A stretch of 64,000 bases of DNA from Hymenochaete sp. R1 (GCA_019400425.1 JAFREE010000075.1:55218-119217), one strand, 5' to 3'; positions 34,190-46,593 are shown, counted from the first letter of the stretch. The notes: a model not told the origin generated them from the letters alone. Numbers and translations are program-made.

Positions 34190-36912
34190 AAATAGCAGCA
34201 TTAATAAGTTGGTAGGCTCAACGTTGCTTTGACTATCTGCGCTCACCTCGATAGTGGAAGGTAAGGCACTATATGTCTAATCCAAACAGTCTTGAACTAA
34301 ACGTAGTTTCGTAGAAATAACGACTTTCTCCCTGATATTCTACCCACCTGCCCGAGTTCTTGAATCTAAGTAGACGTGTGCTTTAATGGCGGATTTTGTC
34401 CGGCAGCTGAGTGTAACGTGAGTCTTCTGAGCAAGATCGAGCTGATATGGGCCGACTCCTGAGTGGCTTGCGCCCAATCTTGTGATGATAGGCGATTCGA
34501 AGCAATGAACGCCCAGAGCGAGCAGTTCGTGCATCCGCCGACAGACTGTTGTTCAGACCCAAAGAACGTTTGCACGTCATACACAAAGAATCAGTTGCAA
34601 TTGGTCAATGGCCGGTATTGCTAGCCGAGTATCACTGTCAGTGATGATACCAGCTTTGCAGAACGCTCCATCTTCGCTGAAACGAAGGACGAAGGAAGCG
34701 CGGTGGAAAACGAAAAATGGATCTTGGGCTGCTGCTGACTAATCTTGAAAATTCTTATAAGCCCGGCTAACTCCGGGAACACTTTTCTGCTCGCTCGGGA
34801 GCTCGACTTTGTTGCTTCAACCCTCCTGGTCATGGTATGCTCAACAAGGATCACTCACGTGGTCACGGGCCAAAATTAATGCACATAAAGTCATCGTGTG
34901 CGTTATGGCATGCCAGGCCCAGGCTACGGGAGCAAAGCACTCATGGAGCGCGAAAAACGACATCTGGTTCTTGCTACTTCCCTAAGGATTGAACGAACTT
35001 TCAAAGATTGTTTCCGATTGGCAATCACACGCACACAGGCCACAGGAAAGCATCCTCGTATCGCGATAATCCTTCTTCAAGTAGATTGTTTCGCCGATGG
35101 ACCTGTGTGAGAACTCGTGTCTGTGTCACGGTGGTATGTGATGCCTGTTGTCAACCAACTCATTCAGTCGTACGTTATTCCGCCGAACCCGAATCCAATA
35201 TAGACAGTGAATTAATGGGCGTTTGCTTCAGCCCCTATTAGCTTCGATAAGTGGCAGCGTTGCAACGTGTTTTCCCGAATCACGAAGCTTTCGAGGTGCG
35301 CATCCATCGCTCGCTCGCTTCGTTCTATTTGCAATCCTCTCGCCTCGATCTGGACCCACGAGCTATAACTGGTTCCGACTCAATAGCAATGGTGGATCTC
35401 TCTCAGAACTCGTCTCTAATAAGGCCAAGCTCAAGGCCGTGCTCGCTTCGCGCGTTTCCTTGCAATGCGTCGTCGCTTCTTCCGCGCGGTATTCCAAATC
35501 TTATCCACATTCTCAACTTTGTGCTCATTCAAAAGGTTCAAGGTCGGTATTTCTCGCTCTGTGACCATTTTAAATTGTTGAATTCGAAATGCTATTCATG
35601 GGGTCCTACGGGCGGATGAAGCTGGAAGATCTTGGACTTCCTCTACTCGCAGCCAAGAACGTACGCCATAATATAACGACGTTCCAGAAAGGATCTTTCA
35701 TTGGATCCCTTTCTGATCATTACTTAACTTCAAGGGACTTTCATTTTAGGAAGATGATTGTGGCGCATGAGGTCATTGCAGGGAGGGAGGACTCGCCCTT
35801 CGTTCACACCACTATACGTCCCGGGCCCGCGTCAACCATGCAAGCACCGCCCTCGCGGGGAGTTCTCATACAGTCTCTGTACCAAAATCCGATTTTTGCG
35901 GGTTTAGCTACCTCTAATTCGACGTCAAAAGCCTTTTGCGCCTAAGACCTGGTTTGCGAGACCGATGTTAATCCAAGGAAAGCTTCACGGAATCGAATGA
36001 CTTCAATTCAATATTTTCTCCCTGTTTCGGGTGCTCCGGACGGGAGTGAAGAAGTTTTGAAAGGGCATGGATTCGAAAGGTACGCAAATCGTTCCCGCGG
36101 GGTGTTGGATAAATCGATGAGTCACGGTCAGATTGGACTGATTATAAACCAGTGTCCAAGGTCCTCCGTCACCCGGACCTGAATCTGCCGCTCTCGCCGT
36201 GGGCATCTCATGGGGATTAACTTAAGCTAGTTCTCAGCAGTCTATGCAGACCTAGAAGTGAATTTGACGCCCATTGCTTGCGTGTTTTGCATTCTAGTTC
36301 TTCCCATACCATACCACGCAGTTTCGTCACACCGGAAATCGCATCCCATAGTATTCGAGAACTCCACCCTTATAGAAAACTTCGGAACGGTCTCCACCGC
36401 GAATGTGTTCTTTCAGGCAGGAACCAACGGTATAATAGCAAATCACTCACAGGAACGATTTGTGTTATCGTATCTATCACATCTCTGTTCGATCCGCTCG
36501 CTGACTGAAGGGAGAAGCGTTCTGGGGTTCTATGCATGGGACGGGCATTAGCGATACAGCAACCTTCTCATGACTCTTCTCTGGGGACTTTTCGCAGTGG
36601 TTTGTTCATTTGGTCATTGGGCATTCAAGCGCGAGCGCCCAAGCTTTCGGCGTTGTATTAGGTTGTGTAAAGATGTGTGAGGCTGATATCAGCATTCCGC
36701 CCGCGCACTCCATTCCTCACTCCGAACGTGAGGTCATCCGAACACGAACAGACAGCAGCAGGAACCTCGGCTTATAAGCTATAAATTTCTCAGAAACCCA
36801 TTTCTTTGTTGTCATCCTTTCCCTCTCTATCTCCCGGGCGAAGCTGATCACCACCGATTCCGTACGGTTCTTTACCTCTTTCAAGCTTCAGTAGACCTTT
36901 CGACCTTCAAAG
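34190..36912. other. Intergenic between Y1 and X2
   Basis: About 2.7 kb with many short frames, none showing family character or consistent splicing. Near 36772-36790, about 130 bases before the X2 start, is a TATA-like stretch (CTTATAAGCTATAAATTTC) that may be the X2 core promoter. Confidence 0.4.
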
Positions 36913-38536
36913 ATGAGCTGCACGTCAGACATCCGGCCCACAGATCCCCCTCCGCCATATTCCTCGCTATACTTCACGGGCGATCAAGTTGTTTCTTGTT
37001 CTCGAGGACGCTCCTCTAGTCAGACCTCGAGATTCGGCGTTACGCATGGTCCCAATACGCATCAGAGAGGCTCAGCTCAATGTACTTACGAAGCATCGTC
37101 ATTGCGTAATAGAAGTCTTGAGATCAGCGATGGTATGCGGTAAAGAACTGTTTACCGTTTCAATATCTTACTGTTTCCTAGCCATTTCTCCCTCGTTCCC
37201 AGACACGAATCCGGGCTCTTCCATCTGCAGATCACTTTCTAACGTAACACCTGTACCGTACGGAACATCTTCTCCGATCGAAAATGACACCGCTCGTGTC
37301 GCCGCATACAATGTCTTCTCTAGGGCGTTTGTATTAGATGGTACATATCATGGAGAACACGATGCAAAGGAGCAAGTCAATTGTAATTACTCTGCCTCGT
37401 CGTACACCGTTTATCCTCATTTCTACACTGGCCATACCCTTCCCCTCCATTCAAGAGTGAGCACCACGATCAATGAGGACAGAACATCCGAATTCTATAC
37501 GGTCAACGATTCGGATGCTCTGCCTCCCCATCCTGATTCTTCGACCATTTGTCCCGGCTACGCACCGAGCACAAACATTGGCGATCATGTTCTTGATATT
37601 GGTGGACAAGCGCGCGGGACACGATATCCGGTGCAGCACAGATACCATACTCTCGAAAATGCATTACAGCACGTCGATACGGTTTCGCAAGAACAAACTC
37701 CGACGACCGGTCCATCCTCTCCCCAAACATCTTCCTCCCCTTCAGCCTCTGGCCATCGAAAAACGGAAAAAAGTTGTACCCAGAGGAGCTTTCCTGTCAA
37801 GATGGAGCACGCACTTACTTCCGGTATGCACGAAACCTCAGTCCGCTGCGATGCAGATTCCGGAATTCCCTCCGACTACGTCTTACGCTGTCGTACCAGA
37901 GAAGCGTCTGCACCATCGAATAGTGAGCTCGACGATCGCGGACTTCGTCAAACAACTGAGAGTTCGGAGTCCATGAAAATCATCAATGGTGATCAAGCTG
38001 AAACCCTGTTCCATCTCCAATCCTTTGGCACGCTCCAGACAAGCACATCCGATTATTTCCATTCTTCATTGGCCGATGCCTCTGGTTTGGAGTCCGAGTT
38101 CGAGAGCAACACTCTCGCCGCACCCCTTCGGGCCACTCACGCAACGCCGGCGATGAAGGCCCTTATGGGCGTCTTCCGGATCGACCCATTCAGCGTGCAT
38201 CATAGTTTCCCTCCTGGTGCTGATGGGAAGACATGGGATGGAGACGACCCTGGCCCACTGAAGGTGGCTCCGGTAACTCTGGAGTTCCAGCTTGAGATGG
38301 AAGGAGACGATGTGGAGCAGGAAGGCATAGAAGGAGAGTCGGCATCCTCATTGCTAAGTGACGATGATGACCAGAAGATTGGTTTCGGTCTCAAGGATGA
38401 AGCTACAGACATCCGGTTCAATTCGCTTGGACACGAACGAAACGCTATCGATTCTCTTCCCAATTCTCGCGGCATGCAGGGAAATGGGATAGGTGTCGAC
38501 ACCCATTGCGCCTTCGGGGGTGTAAAAGCAAACTAG
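36913..38536 (+). CDS. X2: compact paralog of X1 with the HATPAMKALMGVFR block
   Basis: Two exons, 36913-37132 and 37182-38536, join in phase 1 through a 49 nt intron (GTATGC to CCTAG), giving 524 aa. The start MSCTSDIRPTDPPPPYS is proline-rich. Near residues 400-428 is the block APLRATHATPAMKALMGVF followed by RIDPF, then DDPGPLK and TLEFQLEMEGD. The gene at 22486-26378 has the same motifs in the same order. Unlike X1 it has no long homopolymeric or dipeptide repeats, so it shows what the family looks like without expansion. The rest is Ser/Thr/Pro-rich and probably disordered. Function unknown. No membrane or secretion signal is visible. Confidence 0.75.
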
Positions 38537-39131
38537 GCCTTCAACCCAACTTGCATGAGTAGTAAGCCGCTGTTCGTTATCTCTGCAATCGTTGCCACTG
38601 ATACAATTGTGGGTAGCTTGCTGCAAGGGAAGACTCCTCGTATATGACGGATGGGTCCTATGAACGTTTTGATACTCAGCACGGCGATTCGCTTTCACAG
38701 CGGTAGGGAAGAAGTAGGAGGGAGGCCTGCGGCTCGACTGGTCGTCGATTATAGGGGGGCTTTGCGGACAATAATCTTTTGTAGTTGCTCTGGTAGTTCC
38801 TTGCGAGCCTTATATAGACATCGATTGGCTTCTCGCATTCAGCTGGGACGTCGAACTTTGTCTCTGTATCAGCCTGGCGATGTCTAAGAGACATTCCATT
38901 TTTTCGTGGTACCGATAGATATCTAGGATTTTTGATACATCTTCCAATATTATTCGTATGCTGTTCTTTGATGGCATTTTCCTCGTACGGACTGATATGA
39001 TCCTCGGGCGGCAGACCTTTTTGACTCCTAGAAACGATAGTCGTATGCAGGTGCAACTCACTGGGGTTGCAGTGAGTGAGTTACGGCGAAAACAATATAA
39101 GCTTTGAGACTTTCTTCTACGCGTTTCTGGG
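38537..39131. other. Short convergent intergenic region
   Basis: This lies between the 3' ends of X2 (+) and the CFAP20-family gene (-). Only 3' UTR-like sequence and short frames are visible. Confidence 0.45.
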
Positions 39132-39993
39132 CTAATCCGCAGCATAGAGATCCAATTCCCAGGGAATCTTCGTCGACTTAGGACCAGCCTCACTAAACCA
39201 AATACGACGAAGTCGACATGTAGCGTACACTTTGACATATGTCACACTTTCAAAAGTCGCAGACGGTAATGGGTACTCTTTTCTTGGCACTGGTCCATCT
39301 GGATGGACGCCCTTGCCACGTTCACTGGCAGTCGCTTGTTGCGAATGAATCACTTGGAAATGCTTGATTAAGTCCGCCAGATTCAAGTCTATCGTCGACC
39401 AGAATGTGAGAAAGCTAGACGATAATGGCGGAAAACGGAGTGGTATGTGAAGTAGGGGCGGATTGTGCGACGCGACGAGAACAGCCTTCTTCTGTATTTT
39501 TTTGTGAGAAAAGCATAAAATTCGAAGACGAATAGGACGGATGCCTGACCTGAAACGTTGATAGCCTTATGACACCTTTCCTTCCCCTTTTATCGCGTAT
39601 CCCAACTTCAAATGACCAATCGCGGCTTAGATTCCTGACCTGTATGTGGATCCAGGGCAGAGTGAGGCCAAGCTCAGCTACAGACGACGTCAGCGGAGGG
39701 CATCGAATGAATACTGTCCGCAAAGTCGGGGATTGCATGTGGAGAACGGTATTGTGCAACACTCCGAGATATCCTCCCTCCGCATCACTGGTGCTTAAGC
39801 ATGGGGGAACGAGCAACGCAGGGGGTGCCGATGAGTACGATTGTTTCGATGTTGCATCTTGTAATAATTGAACGAAAGCGTCGTTTCTCGATGATGACGA
39901 TGGATCAACATGGGCCGAGAAAATCTGGAGCGGATCGCTTCCTGTAGAAGAAAAAAGGGAAATAACGTTCGACTGGACGCAGTGAGAGAACAT
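39132..39993 (-). CDS. CFAP20: CFAP20/Bug22 (DUF667)-family protein
   Basis: CFAP20/Bug22 is a ciliary and centriolar microtubule-associated protein in animals and protists and also occurs in some non-ciliated lineages. Exon 1 (39993-39550) and exon 2 (39491-39132) join in phase 0 across a 58 nt intron, giving 267 aa. The N-terminus MFSHCVQSNVISLFSSTGSD with PLQIF follows the family's MF...QSG...LY..GS.PLQIW pattern. Next comes TVFIRCPP, then LTLPWIHIQVRNL and FEVGIRDK, in the place of the family's LPFLVMIIKNL and FEVQVLDD. Exon 2 has LNLADL and YVKVYATCRLRRIWFSE, matching the family's FNLSDF and LRVQIHANCRIRRVYFSD. The usual protein is about 190 aa. This one has insertions after residue 30 (Ser-rich) and before the YVKVYATC block. 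Identity is inferred from recalled family sequence, not a search. Confidence 0.82.
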
Positions 39994-40214
39994 GATGAAA
40001 ATAATGCTTCCGAGTCTTGGATTAATTGGATTGGATCGTTGAACGCACATTGTTGGGACGCGCCTTATGAGACTGAGTTATGTAATCAAAAAGAAAGAAA
40101 AATATATATTAAATTCGACTACATGTATTCGAGAGAATTGAAGGCACATTGACTGCTGACCATTGCCTGCCTTTATGTTGACTCAATCAAGACATATGAG
40201 AATCAAGCGTTTAA

Positions 40215-41123
40215 TCAAAATGTCGTCAATGTACTGTAACCATCGCTCGGGCCACCCTTCTGTCTCTTGCCCTGCTTCTTACTGAGGTCCTCCACTGGTT
40301 CTTTGTACTCCAGTCCCAGAGCCTCCTCAAGCGTGCCGATTCGAGTATCCTCTTCTTTGGTAGGGAATCGGCGTCCGATGTCTCTATAGCGAGCCTTGAC
40401 GTCATCAAATCTCGCTTGAAACGCCCCTTTCTCCTCATTAAAGTTCGACCAAAATCGGTGCTTGTCTTTAAAGTTTCGTAGAGCAGAGGAAGACTTCAGG
40501 TCGGCGGAGAGTCTTCTGAACCGCCACGTCAAGATCGCAGGGGCGCAAAGGAGAAGCACCTCCAGTTCGAACTCGTAAAATGCTTTTATCTGCTCGGGGT
40601 TAAAATTCGGGATCTGTGAATGTCGTATGCTGGAAATGGCGGGAATAAACTCCTGTGAGCCCCTTTCCTGTATCTTCTGTACAGCCTGTGAACGTTCCGT
40701 AAACGCATTCGCTTTTTTCAACTGTTTGATTCGTGCAATCAAATCTCGTGCCTTTGGGTTTTCATAAGCCGGCAAGCTGTCGATTTCGACTGCAGAACAT
40801 TCGGGCCTGAGTCCCAGAACACAGCCGAGTATCGTGATCTCCTCTTTGGCGAAGTCGCGAGCGTAAAGAGCATCGTAGTAGGTTTTTTTCTGGCCATAAT
40901 CGGAGATAGACTGGAGCCGGAATTCCTTCACCAGGTCTTTGTGTTCGAAGATGCGACTGATAACAGCGCAACCTTCCGACACTTTCTCCTCGGTCGGAGG
41001 GGTATCCGCCAAGTACCGCGGTGCTCTGCCGTAAGGACCAGCCCCCTGTCTGGGCGGATCGTCCAAGGTCATAACATGGAAGTCACCGGATGGAGTTTTT
41101 CGCTTTCCGCCTGAGCTGGACAT
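40215..41123 (-). CDS. Y2: intronless 302-aa protein of unknown function, paralog of Y1
   Basis: A single exon from ATG (MSSSGGKRKTPSGD) encodes 302 aa. The family is unknown to me. It shares with Y1 the length, the intronless structure, a basic N-terminal tail and three colinear blocks, including CVLGLRPE and TLEEALGLE. The C-terminus is Lys/Gly-rich (KKQGKRQKGG), possibly a nuclear localisation signal. The middle is charged and helical. Conservation in Y1 and Y2 is strongest in the hydrophobic positions, as expected for selection on a folded domain. Confidence 0.75.
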   Translation of the reverse strand: MSSSGGKRKTPSGDFHVMTLDDPPRQGAGPYGRAPRYLADTPPTEEKVSEGCAVISRIFEHKDLVKEFRLQSISDYGQKKTYYDALYARDFAKEEITILGCVLGLRPECSAVEIDSLPAYENPKARDLIARIKQLKKANAFTERSQAVQKIQERGSQEFIPAISSIRHSQIPNFNPEQIKAFYEFELEVLLLCAPAILTWRFRRLSADLKSSSALRNFKDKHRFWSNFNEEKGAFQARFDDVKARYRDIGRRFPTKEEDTRIGTLEEALGLEYKEPVEDLSKKQGKRQKGGPSDGYSTLTTF

Positions 41124-42071
41124 GTCTTTGAACAGTAGCTAAGTGTGAAGTTTAAGCGAAGTGAAAGGGATATGAGGCCGATAGCGATTTCAGTGAGGAG
41201 CAGGATTCCCGGACAACCAGCTCATTAAATAGGCCAATGCTTTCAAAGCATTTTTTCGGATAGCAAAACAAGGCTTGCTAAGCATCCGCAGGGCCCCGAA
41301 TTTGGTCTGAAATGAGACCGCTCCTTATGGTCGAACGACACTTCTCAAGGTGCATAGTTCCCAAAGAGAGCAGAACGCGGAACGCAAACTTCATAATAAT
41401 GCCACATTACCGAGTAAGAGATCGCATTGTAGAGTCTAGTAGTAGTCCCATTAGTACTCGCTATGCATTGGTACTCAAAAAAGGGGTGCATACCTGGACG
41501 GTATCGCGATCCAGAGAAAAGCAATATGTGCCTCTTACATCGTAATTCACTTCATAAAGAGCACATTTCAGCAAACGAACTAAATACGGAGCTCGAACCT
41601 TACTAGAATGCGACATAAGACGCAAGGAATTTCGTTGCAGAACCTTGTAAGAACGTTTTGCTGGTGCAAACTTGGCCGAACCTCCTTAGTGAATCCTCCG
41701 CAATCGGGTTCTTGAAAAGTCGCTGCTGCCATAGTTACACGATGCAAACTTAACCCAGGCTCGCCGTACTGGCAGAGGTGGGGTCTCAGGAGTGAACGTG
41801 AAGGAGAGAAACCATCACTCAATGCCCCTTCGACGATTACCGATAGAGCACGCCTACTGCGTTTGATTTCTCTCGCTTTGGTCATTTTTTGTTGCGTTGA
41901 TATTCTACAGGCAAGTACGTTGTGCATCACTGGGAGTCAATCAATAAAAGTTTGAAAGAAATATAGTCGCCAGCGACGATAGGATCATTATAAAACGTAC
42001 CCATACCACTAAATAACCCTTCTCTACTTCAGTTTCCACGTATCTGGGTAGGATCGACTGTGGGTAAGGCC
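41124..42071. other. Intergenic between Y2 and the protein methyltransferase
   Basis: No supported exon. Short frames only. Promoter sequence of Y2 and the 3' UTR of the methyltransferase are expected here. Confidence 0.4.
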
Positions 42072-43278
42072 CTACGAGGGGATTCCACTCGCATCGACCC
42101 CGTGAAGTACACCAGTATCCCATTTTGCTTCCCACCATCTGCACATGCTCTTCCGTACTCCGAGCGCGTTCGCATCCAACAATCCACTTCTCCACACCTC
42201 TTTCTTCCCTCTCCAAAGATCGTCAAGGAAGCCCTCTTCAAGTACTAGGCCCCTCTGCGCAGCGAGTCGAACAAAGTTCGCGCACACGTGCGGCGGCGTA
42301 TACGTCCCTGCAGCGACATATGCTCGGGACGACGTCGTACGTGCGAGGAGTGATACGAGCGAGTCAAGAATTTCTGGGTGAGAGTTGTGATAGTGAAGGA
42401 GATCGGAAAGAAGAACGACATCGTAGCCTTTTTTAACATTATTTCCATTAGGGGTCGGGGACAGAGTCGATGAAGGTTGTACGCGGTCGACGTGCTGTCT
42501 GGTCGATAATCATGAGTACGAGACATGATTTATGGGACACGATCAACATCAACTCACAATACAGATGCAGGGTCAGAACCCCACTCGTGACCCTCACACA
42601 CAACTAAACAGCCAGTTGCGATGAGTCTCGCATTCGCATGCAGATTTATCCGCAAGTTCGCGAGCAGAGCTTCGTCTGGGTAATCGGTGATAACAACAAG
42701 AGAGGGCGCTTGTCCTATTGGTAACGTAGCGGCCAGGATAGAGGGAAGAGCACATCCCGCACCCAGCTCAACAACTGAATGATATTGTTAAATTAGTCAC
42801 TCGACACGAAATTTGAAAAGCAGGTCTTTCGCCATCACAAGAAAACGACAGTGACTCGCCTGTTTTGCCTTCCAGAGACATCAGTCCCCGCTCTATTCGT
42901 TCTGCAAGAAGTAGTGACGGAGAGAAAAGTTGGTCCGCTAGTAATGTAAGGGCCTGCAGTCCGAAGGAGTTCGTCTTATGTCAGTTATCGCACAGAGGAC
43001 GCATCCTGAAGGGGTGCACCTTGCCTTCCTATACCAGTACATTTCGTCGTAGCGTTCAAAAAATAGTGGACATTTTTCCAGTAGCATCAATGTATAGCCA
43101 TTAGTCGTCATGAAATATCTTCGATCAAGCAACGTATTACCTTCGGGGCGATGTTCAAGACAATGTCGCCGTACCTGACAAGACCGTCATCATGCATCGA
43201 AGCATAGTCGTCCCCGAGAAAGCTCAACGAATCACTGAGCACATCAATGCCTTGTACGTCTATGCTCGACACTGACAT
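42072..43278 (-). CDS. Methyltransf_16-family protein N-methyltransferase (Nnt1/EFM7-like)
   Basis: This family includes the METTL21-type and Nnt1/Efm7 enzymes that methylate lysines or N-termini of translation factors and chaperones. The exons are 43278-43141, 42953-42860, 42774-42558 and 42498-42072, giving 291 aa with all phases matching. Landmarks are LLADQLFSPSLLLAERI ahead of the fold, SAM motif I VVELGAGCALPS, the acidic-loop motif VVITDYPDEALLANL, and VVLLSDLLHY after strand 4. The C-terminal GVRKSMCRWWEAKW also fits fungal homologs. Intron 2 has a GC donor (G|GCGAGT) and an AG acceptor; no GT site fits. The DYPD motif favours the Nnt1/Efm7 branch, but the target protein cannot be read. 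Confidence 0.82.
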
Positions 43279-45278
43279 TTAAAGGCCAACAAGAAAGATG
43301 GAGACGACAAAGATCGTGGTATAAAGAGAAGCTTAACTTGAAACTGAGCTGCATGGAGAAGGCGAGGACACAAAATTTCACGTGACCTTCCCCTCCCCCA
43401 CTTTATATATTTCCTTCATTTTCACCCTCGCTTCCGTCGCATGCTATGAAGGTGTCGAGAAGACGAGAGCGTCAGGTCGGCAGTATTACGATGACGACGG
43501 ACACAGTCCGACTCATCGTTCTCCCAAAGGGTGGAGTATGAGGAGGGGGCTAACACCTTCCTAGTGAAATGGCTTGCTCAAGCAAAGTCTCACAGCTGGC
43601 CTCGACGCTCACCAATCCACGACTCGTTGGCTTGCAATGTCTGAGACGCGAGTGTGGGATCGTTCCCAATGAAGCTACTTCCTCCAGGAAGTGGAAATCT
43701 AACTATGGGTTGATCGTAGGGTACTTTAGAAGCTCGAGCGGGTGTCTGTGTGCTCATACGCTATATCGTCATCGCGTACGTCCATTTACATCTTTTCTAT
43801 GCTATTCAATGCCTTACCTGAATGAAGTTGCATCACCGCTGTGAATTTGTGCTCCGTTAAAGTTGTCGAATCAGCTTCCGGGAAGTGTTCCATCGCTCAT
43901 TTCTATCGCAACATCTCTACTAGTATCTGGCCCTCCTTCGATCCCCACTGGCACAAGACTCTTTTTATCAATATCTCTCTTTCCACGCCACCTTCAGCCT
44001 ACGCCTCCAGTGTCATGCCTGGCACGAGATTAAGCTTGAGCATAGCTTTGTCGATGTTCTCGTCCAATGATTAACTCTAGTGGAACAAGAGGAATAGAAC
44101 TTACAGCATCGTTCGTTGCATCGTTCATCGTGGCTTTCGATCCAGCCTATTCTTGTTCGAATCATTACAATCTCGCTTATCCGTACTTCCACGATTTTGA
44201 CGGTTCGTTGTGGCCGAATGGCTTGTGGGCCTAGCTGAACTTGGAATGAAAACAAATGGTTCCCGAGTCTCATTAACTCTAGTATAGCTATAAGAAAGCT
44301 CACGGAAGCATCGGGAGTAAGTAGTAAGTCTATTGTTTCGTTTGCTTTAGCGGAGTCTTTCATGTACTGACAAGACTCAATGCGGTAGACAATCTCCTGG
44401 ATCTCGTCGAAGGGTGCCGCCGATGCTCTTGTCGATATGCTCAACGCGAACGAGACCATCCTTCACCTTTGACATATTTACGCGATCGAGAGTCGCAGCA
44501 TAAGTGCGAGCGCGCTCCCGGGATGTCTACCGGATTTTACAGTTCTGCGTTACATGTACTGCTGTAAAAGACACATTCCTCTACTCATGGGTCCATTTCC
44601 GCCACCTGCCACAACTTTTGAATGCAAGTTGTAACATTCATTTCACCCGCGGCAACGACCAGTTTGACTCTTTGAGACGCGGCCAAAGCCGCGTCGATTA
44701 TGTCTCAGAAATTAGACAATAATTTAAAGAGAAAAGGCGCTCCAGCTTACTATTTAGGATTGTTAGGAATAGAGGACGGTTAGGATAATGGTAAAATTAA
44801 TGTCTAGTAACTACAAGTTAGGGTTTAGAGGTTGGAATTAGGGAGAAAATAATCAGCAATTTCGATATTAATGAGTATCTCTCGAAGGGACTTGGCGGGG
44901 AACAAACGCACGAAGGTGACCCGTGGGAAAAATGATTGTCGCCGCGGGCGAGAACGTTGCACACCTGCGTTGCACCCCGAAGAATCAGATCGCTTCGCCA
45001 GCCCTACCATATAAACTTGACCCCAACTATCGCCTCTGTTTATATCTCATATCTTACTCCTACACGAGCCCTTTCATCACAATGCATCTTCTGGTAGACA
45101 CTTGGAGCCGAGAGCTAAACGTGCACGTGTGTCCGTCTGTAGGTCAGCGAATACCATAACACGACAAGTCTCGGAGAATCACTCTCGGAAACGTCTCGTG
45201 TCTCCTATTTCCGGGACGTCGGCAAGGCGAAAACACAGGTGTGTGGGCGAGGTCAATGAATCGTCTCGGGGAAGCCTA
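43279..45278. other. Intergenic, possible unresolved gene on minus strand
   Basis: Between 44013 and 44480 the minus strand has a 148-codon frame with a plausible helical stretch (DEIQEIVYRIESCQYMKDSA) and possible introns, but I could not build a consistent model or recognise a family. The rest shows no exon with support. Upstream of 45279 a basic frame (45102-45416) may be an extra 5' exon of the next gene. Confidence 0.3.
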
Positions 45279-46593
45279 ATGTCTGAAACTGAAATGGTCT
45301 CGGACTGGGTGGGTCTGCGCAACTCACAGCCTCATTCCGAAGGCGATATAAAGGGCGGAGTCGACATGCCAGCGACCGCAAAATCTGCACTGAACTCAAG
45401 ACAAGAGATTACCTGAAGGTACGCCAGATGAAAACGGGTTTGTGCTTCAATTCTCATGTCCTTCACCAGAACTCCCGACGTATACCAAAGACCGTCAAAT
45501 TAACCACGAAGAAAGTGACGATAGCACAGGCGCTCGCTCTGAAACGTTAAACGCCAACCCACCTTTCGTAACGCACAAGCCACCACCAATGACTCAGCAG
45601 CTAACGGGCCGCGCCGCTCTACGCAAAGCCGCTAGGGTAGAAAGGAAGAAGAAGGAGTCGATGGCTGTCGAAGACGAGGTCTTCGCGCGTACCGTCAACA
45701 ACTACTACGCAGGCCAACGTGCGTCTCACTACGCGAAAGTGACATCCACTTACTTCACACCATGCGATCTGGTGAAGCACGTCCAAAAGGATGAAGTCCC
45801 TTGTCGTTTGGAGAAACCCGTCGAGAACACATCTCCAAAACCAGCTAAACCAAGGAAATCGACTCACGCCAAACCTGCCGCTCACCCGCCACAAGCTCAA
45901 AGTCAGCCAGAGTATCGTCCGGCGCAGCCTGAGACGACGATCAGACGCAGCGTCCCGGTATACAAGGAATCGAGGCCCGAACGTCCTGTTGAAGAATCCC
46001 GCAAGCTGGAGAAGCAGACTCGTTTTGCCGATTCCGACGAAGTGTTTAACCTTCCGGACGACAAACGAAGACATCGTAATTCCGCCCGGTACTATCCCCG
46101 CTCGGAGCCGCAGTCTCAAGATTACGATCCCTGTACCCAGGAGTCTGCACCCCGTAGGGTGAAGGAGGCGGTTCCACTGGCTGACCATCGCCCTCGTAAA
46201 CACGACGAGCGCAAGGTCACAGCCAATCAAGATGAGGGAATCAGGGGACACATCGAATACCCTGACGGCACAGCCGCGCGTTATTCGAACGCGCCGTCTA
46301 CCGAAGCGCGTCAACCAAAGGCCCACAGGAACGGTACAATACCCAAGTTCATCGAATATGTACAGTATCCACCCGAACAACGTCAGGCCACTCATAAGGC
46401 CGGATACGATCGCGCGTCGGGCAGCGATACAGACGATACGTACGTGGACTCGCCGAGATACGCCCCTCGCAGCGAACGATTCGAGCATCCTCAACAAATT
46501 CGTACGCAAGATAAAGGGAAAGGGAAAGCTACGGACAGTTACCAGTCCGTGGATGATGTGGTAATAGATATCTTAGACGATTACTATGAATAG
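45279..46593 (+). CDS. Basic, Pro/Arg/Gln-rich protein of unknown function
   Basis: I do not recognise a family. The proposed exons are 45279-45308 (MSETEMVSDW) and 45406-46593, joined in phase 0 by a 97 nt GT-AG intron (GTGGGT to ACAAG), giving about 405 aa. The second exon alone is a 396-codon open frame and is well supported by length. It is rich in Lys, Arg, Pro and Gln. A conserved-looking segment near residues 75-135 (GRAALRKAARVERKKKES to TYFTPCDLVKHVQKDE) may be the only ordered part. The last 25 residues are acidic (VDDVVIDILDDYYE). Disordered and possibly nucleic-acid-binding by composition only. The start may lie further upstream near 45082-45102. Confidence 0.55.

Noticed and set aside
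34338..36551. Possible gene between Y1 and X2
   Set aside because: Frames of 60-122 codons exist, but no pair can be joined by consistent splice sites and none shows recognisable sequence.
45619..46509. 296-codon minus-strand frame
   Set aside because: Antisense to the long exon of the basic Pro-rich protein; the plus frame has a better start, splice site and natural end.
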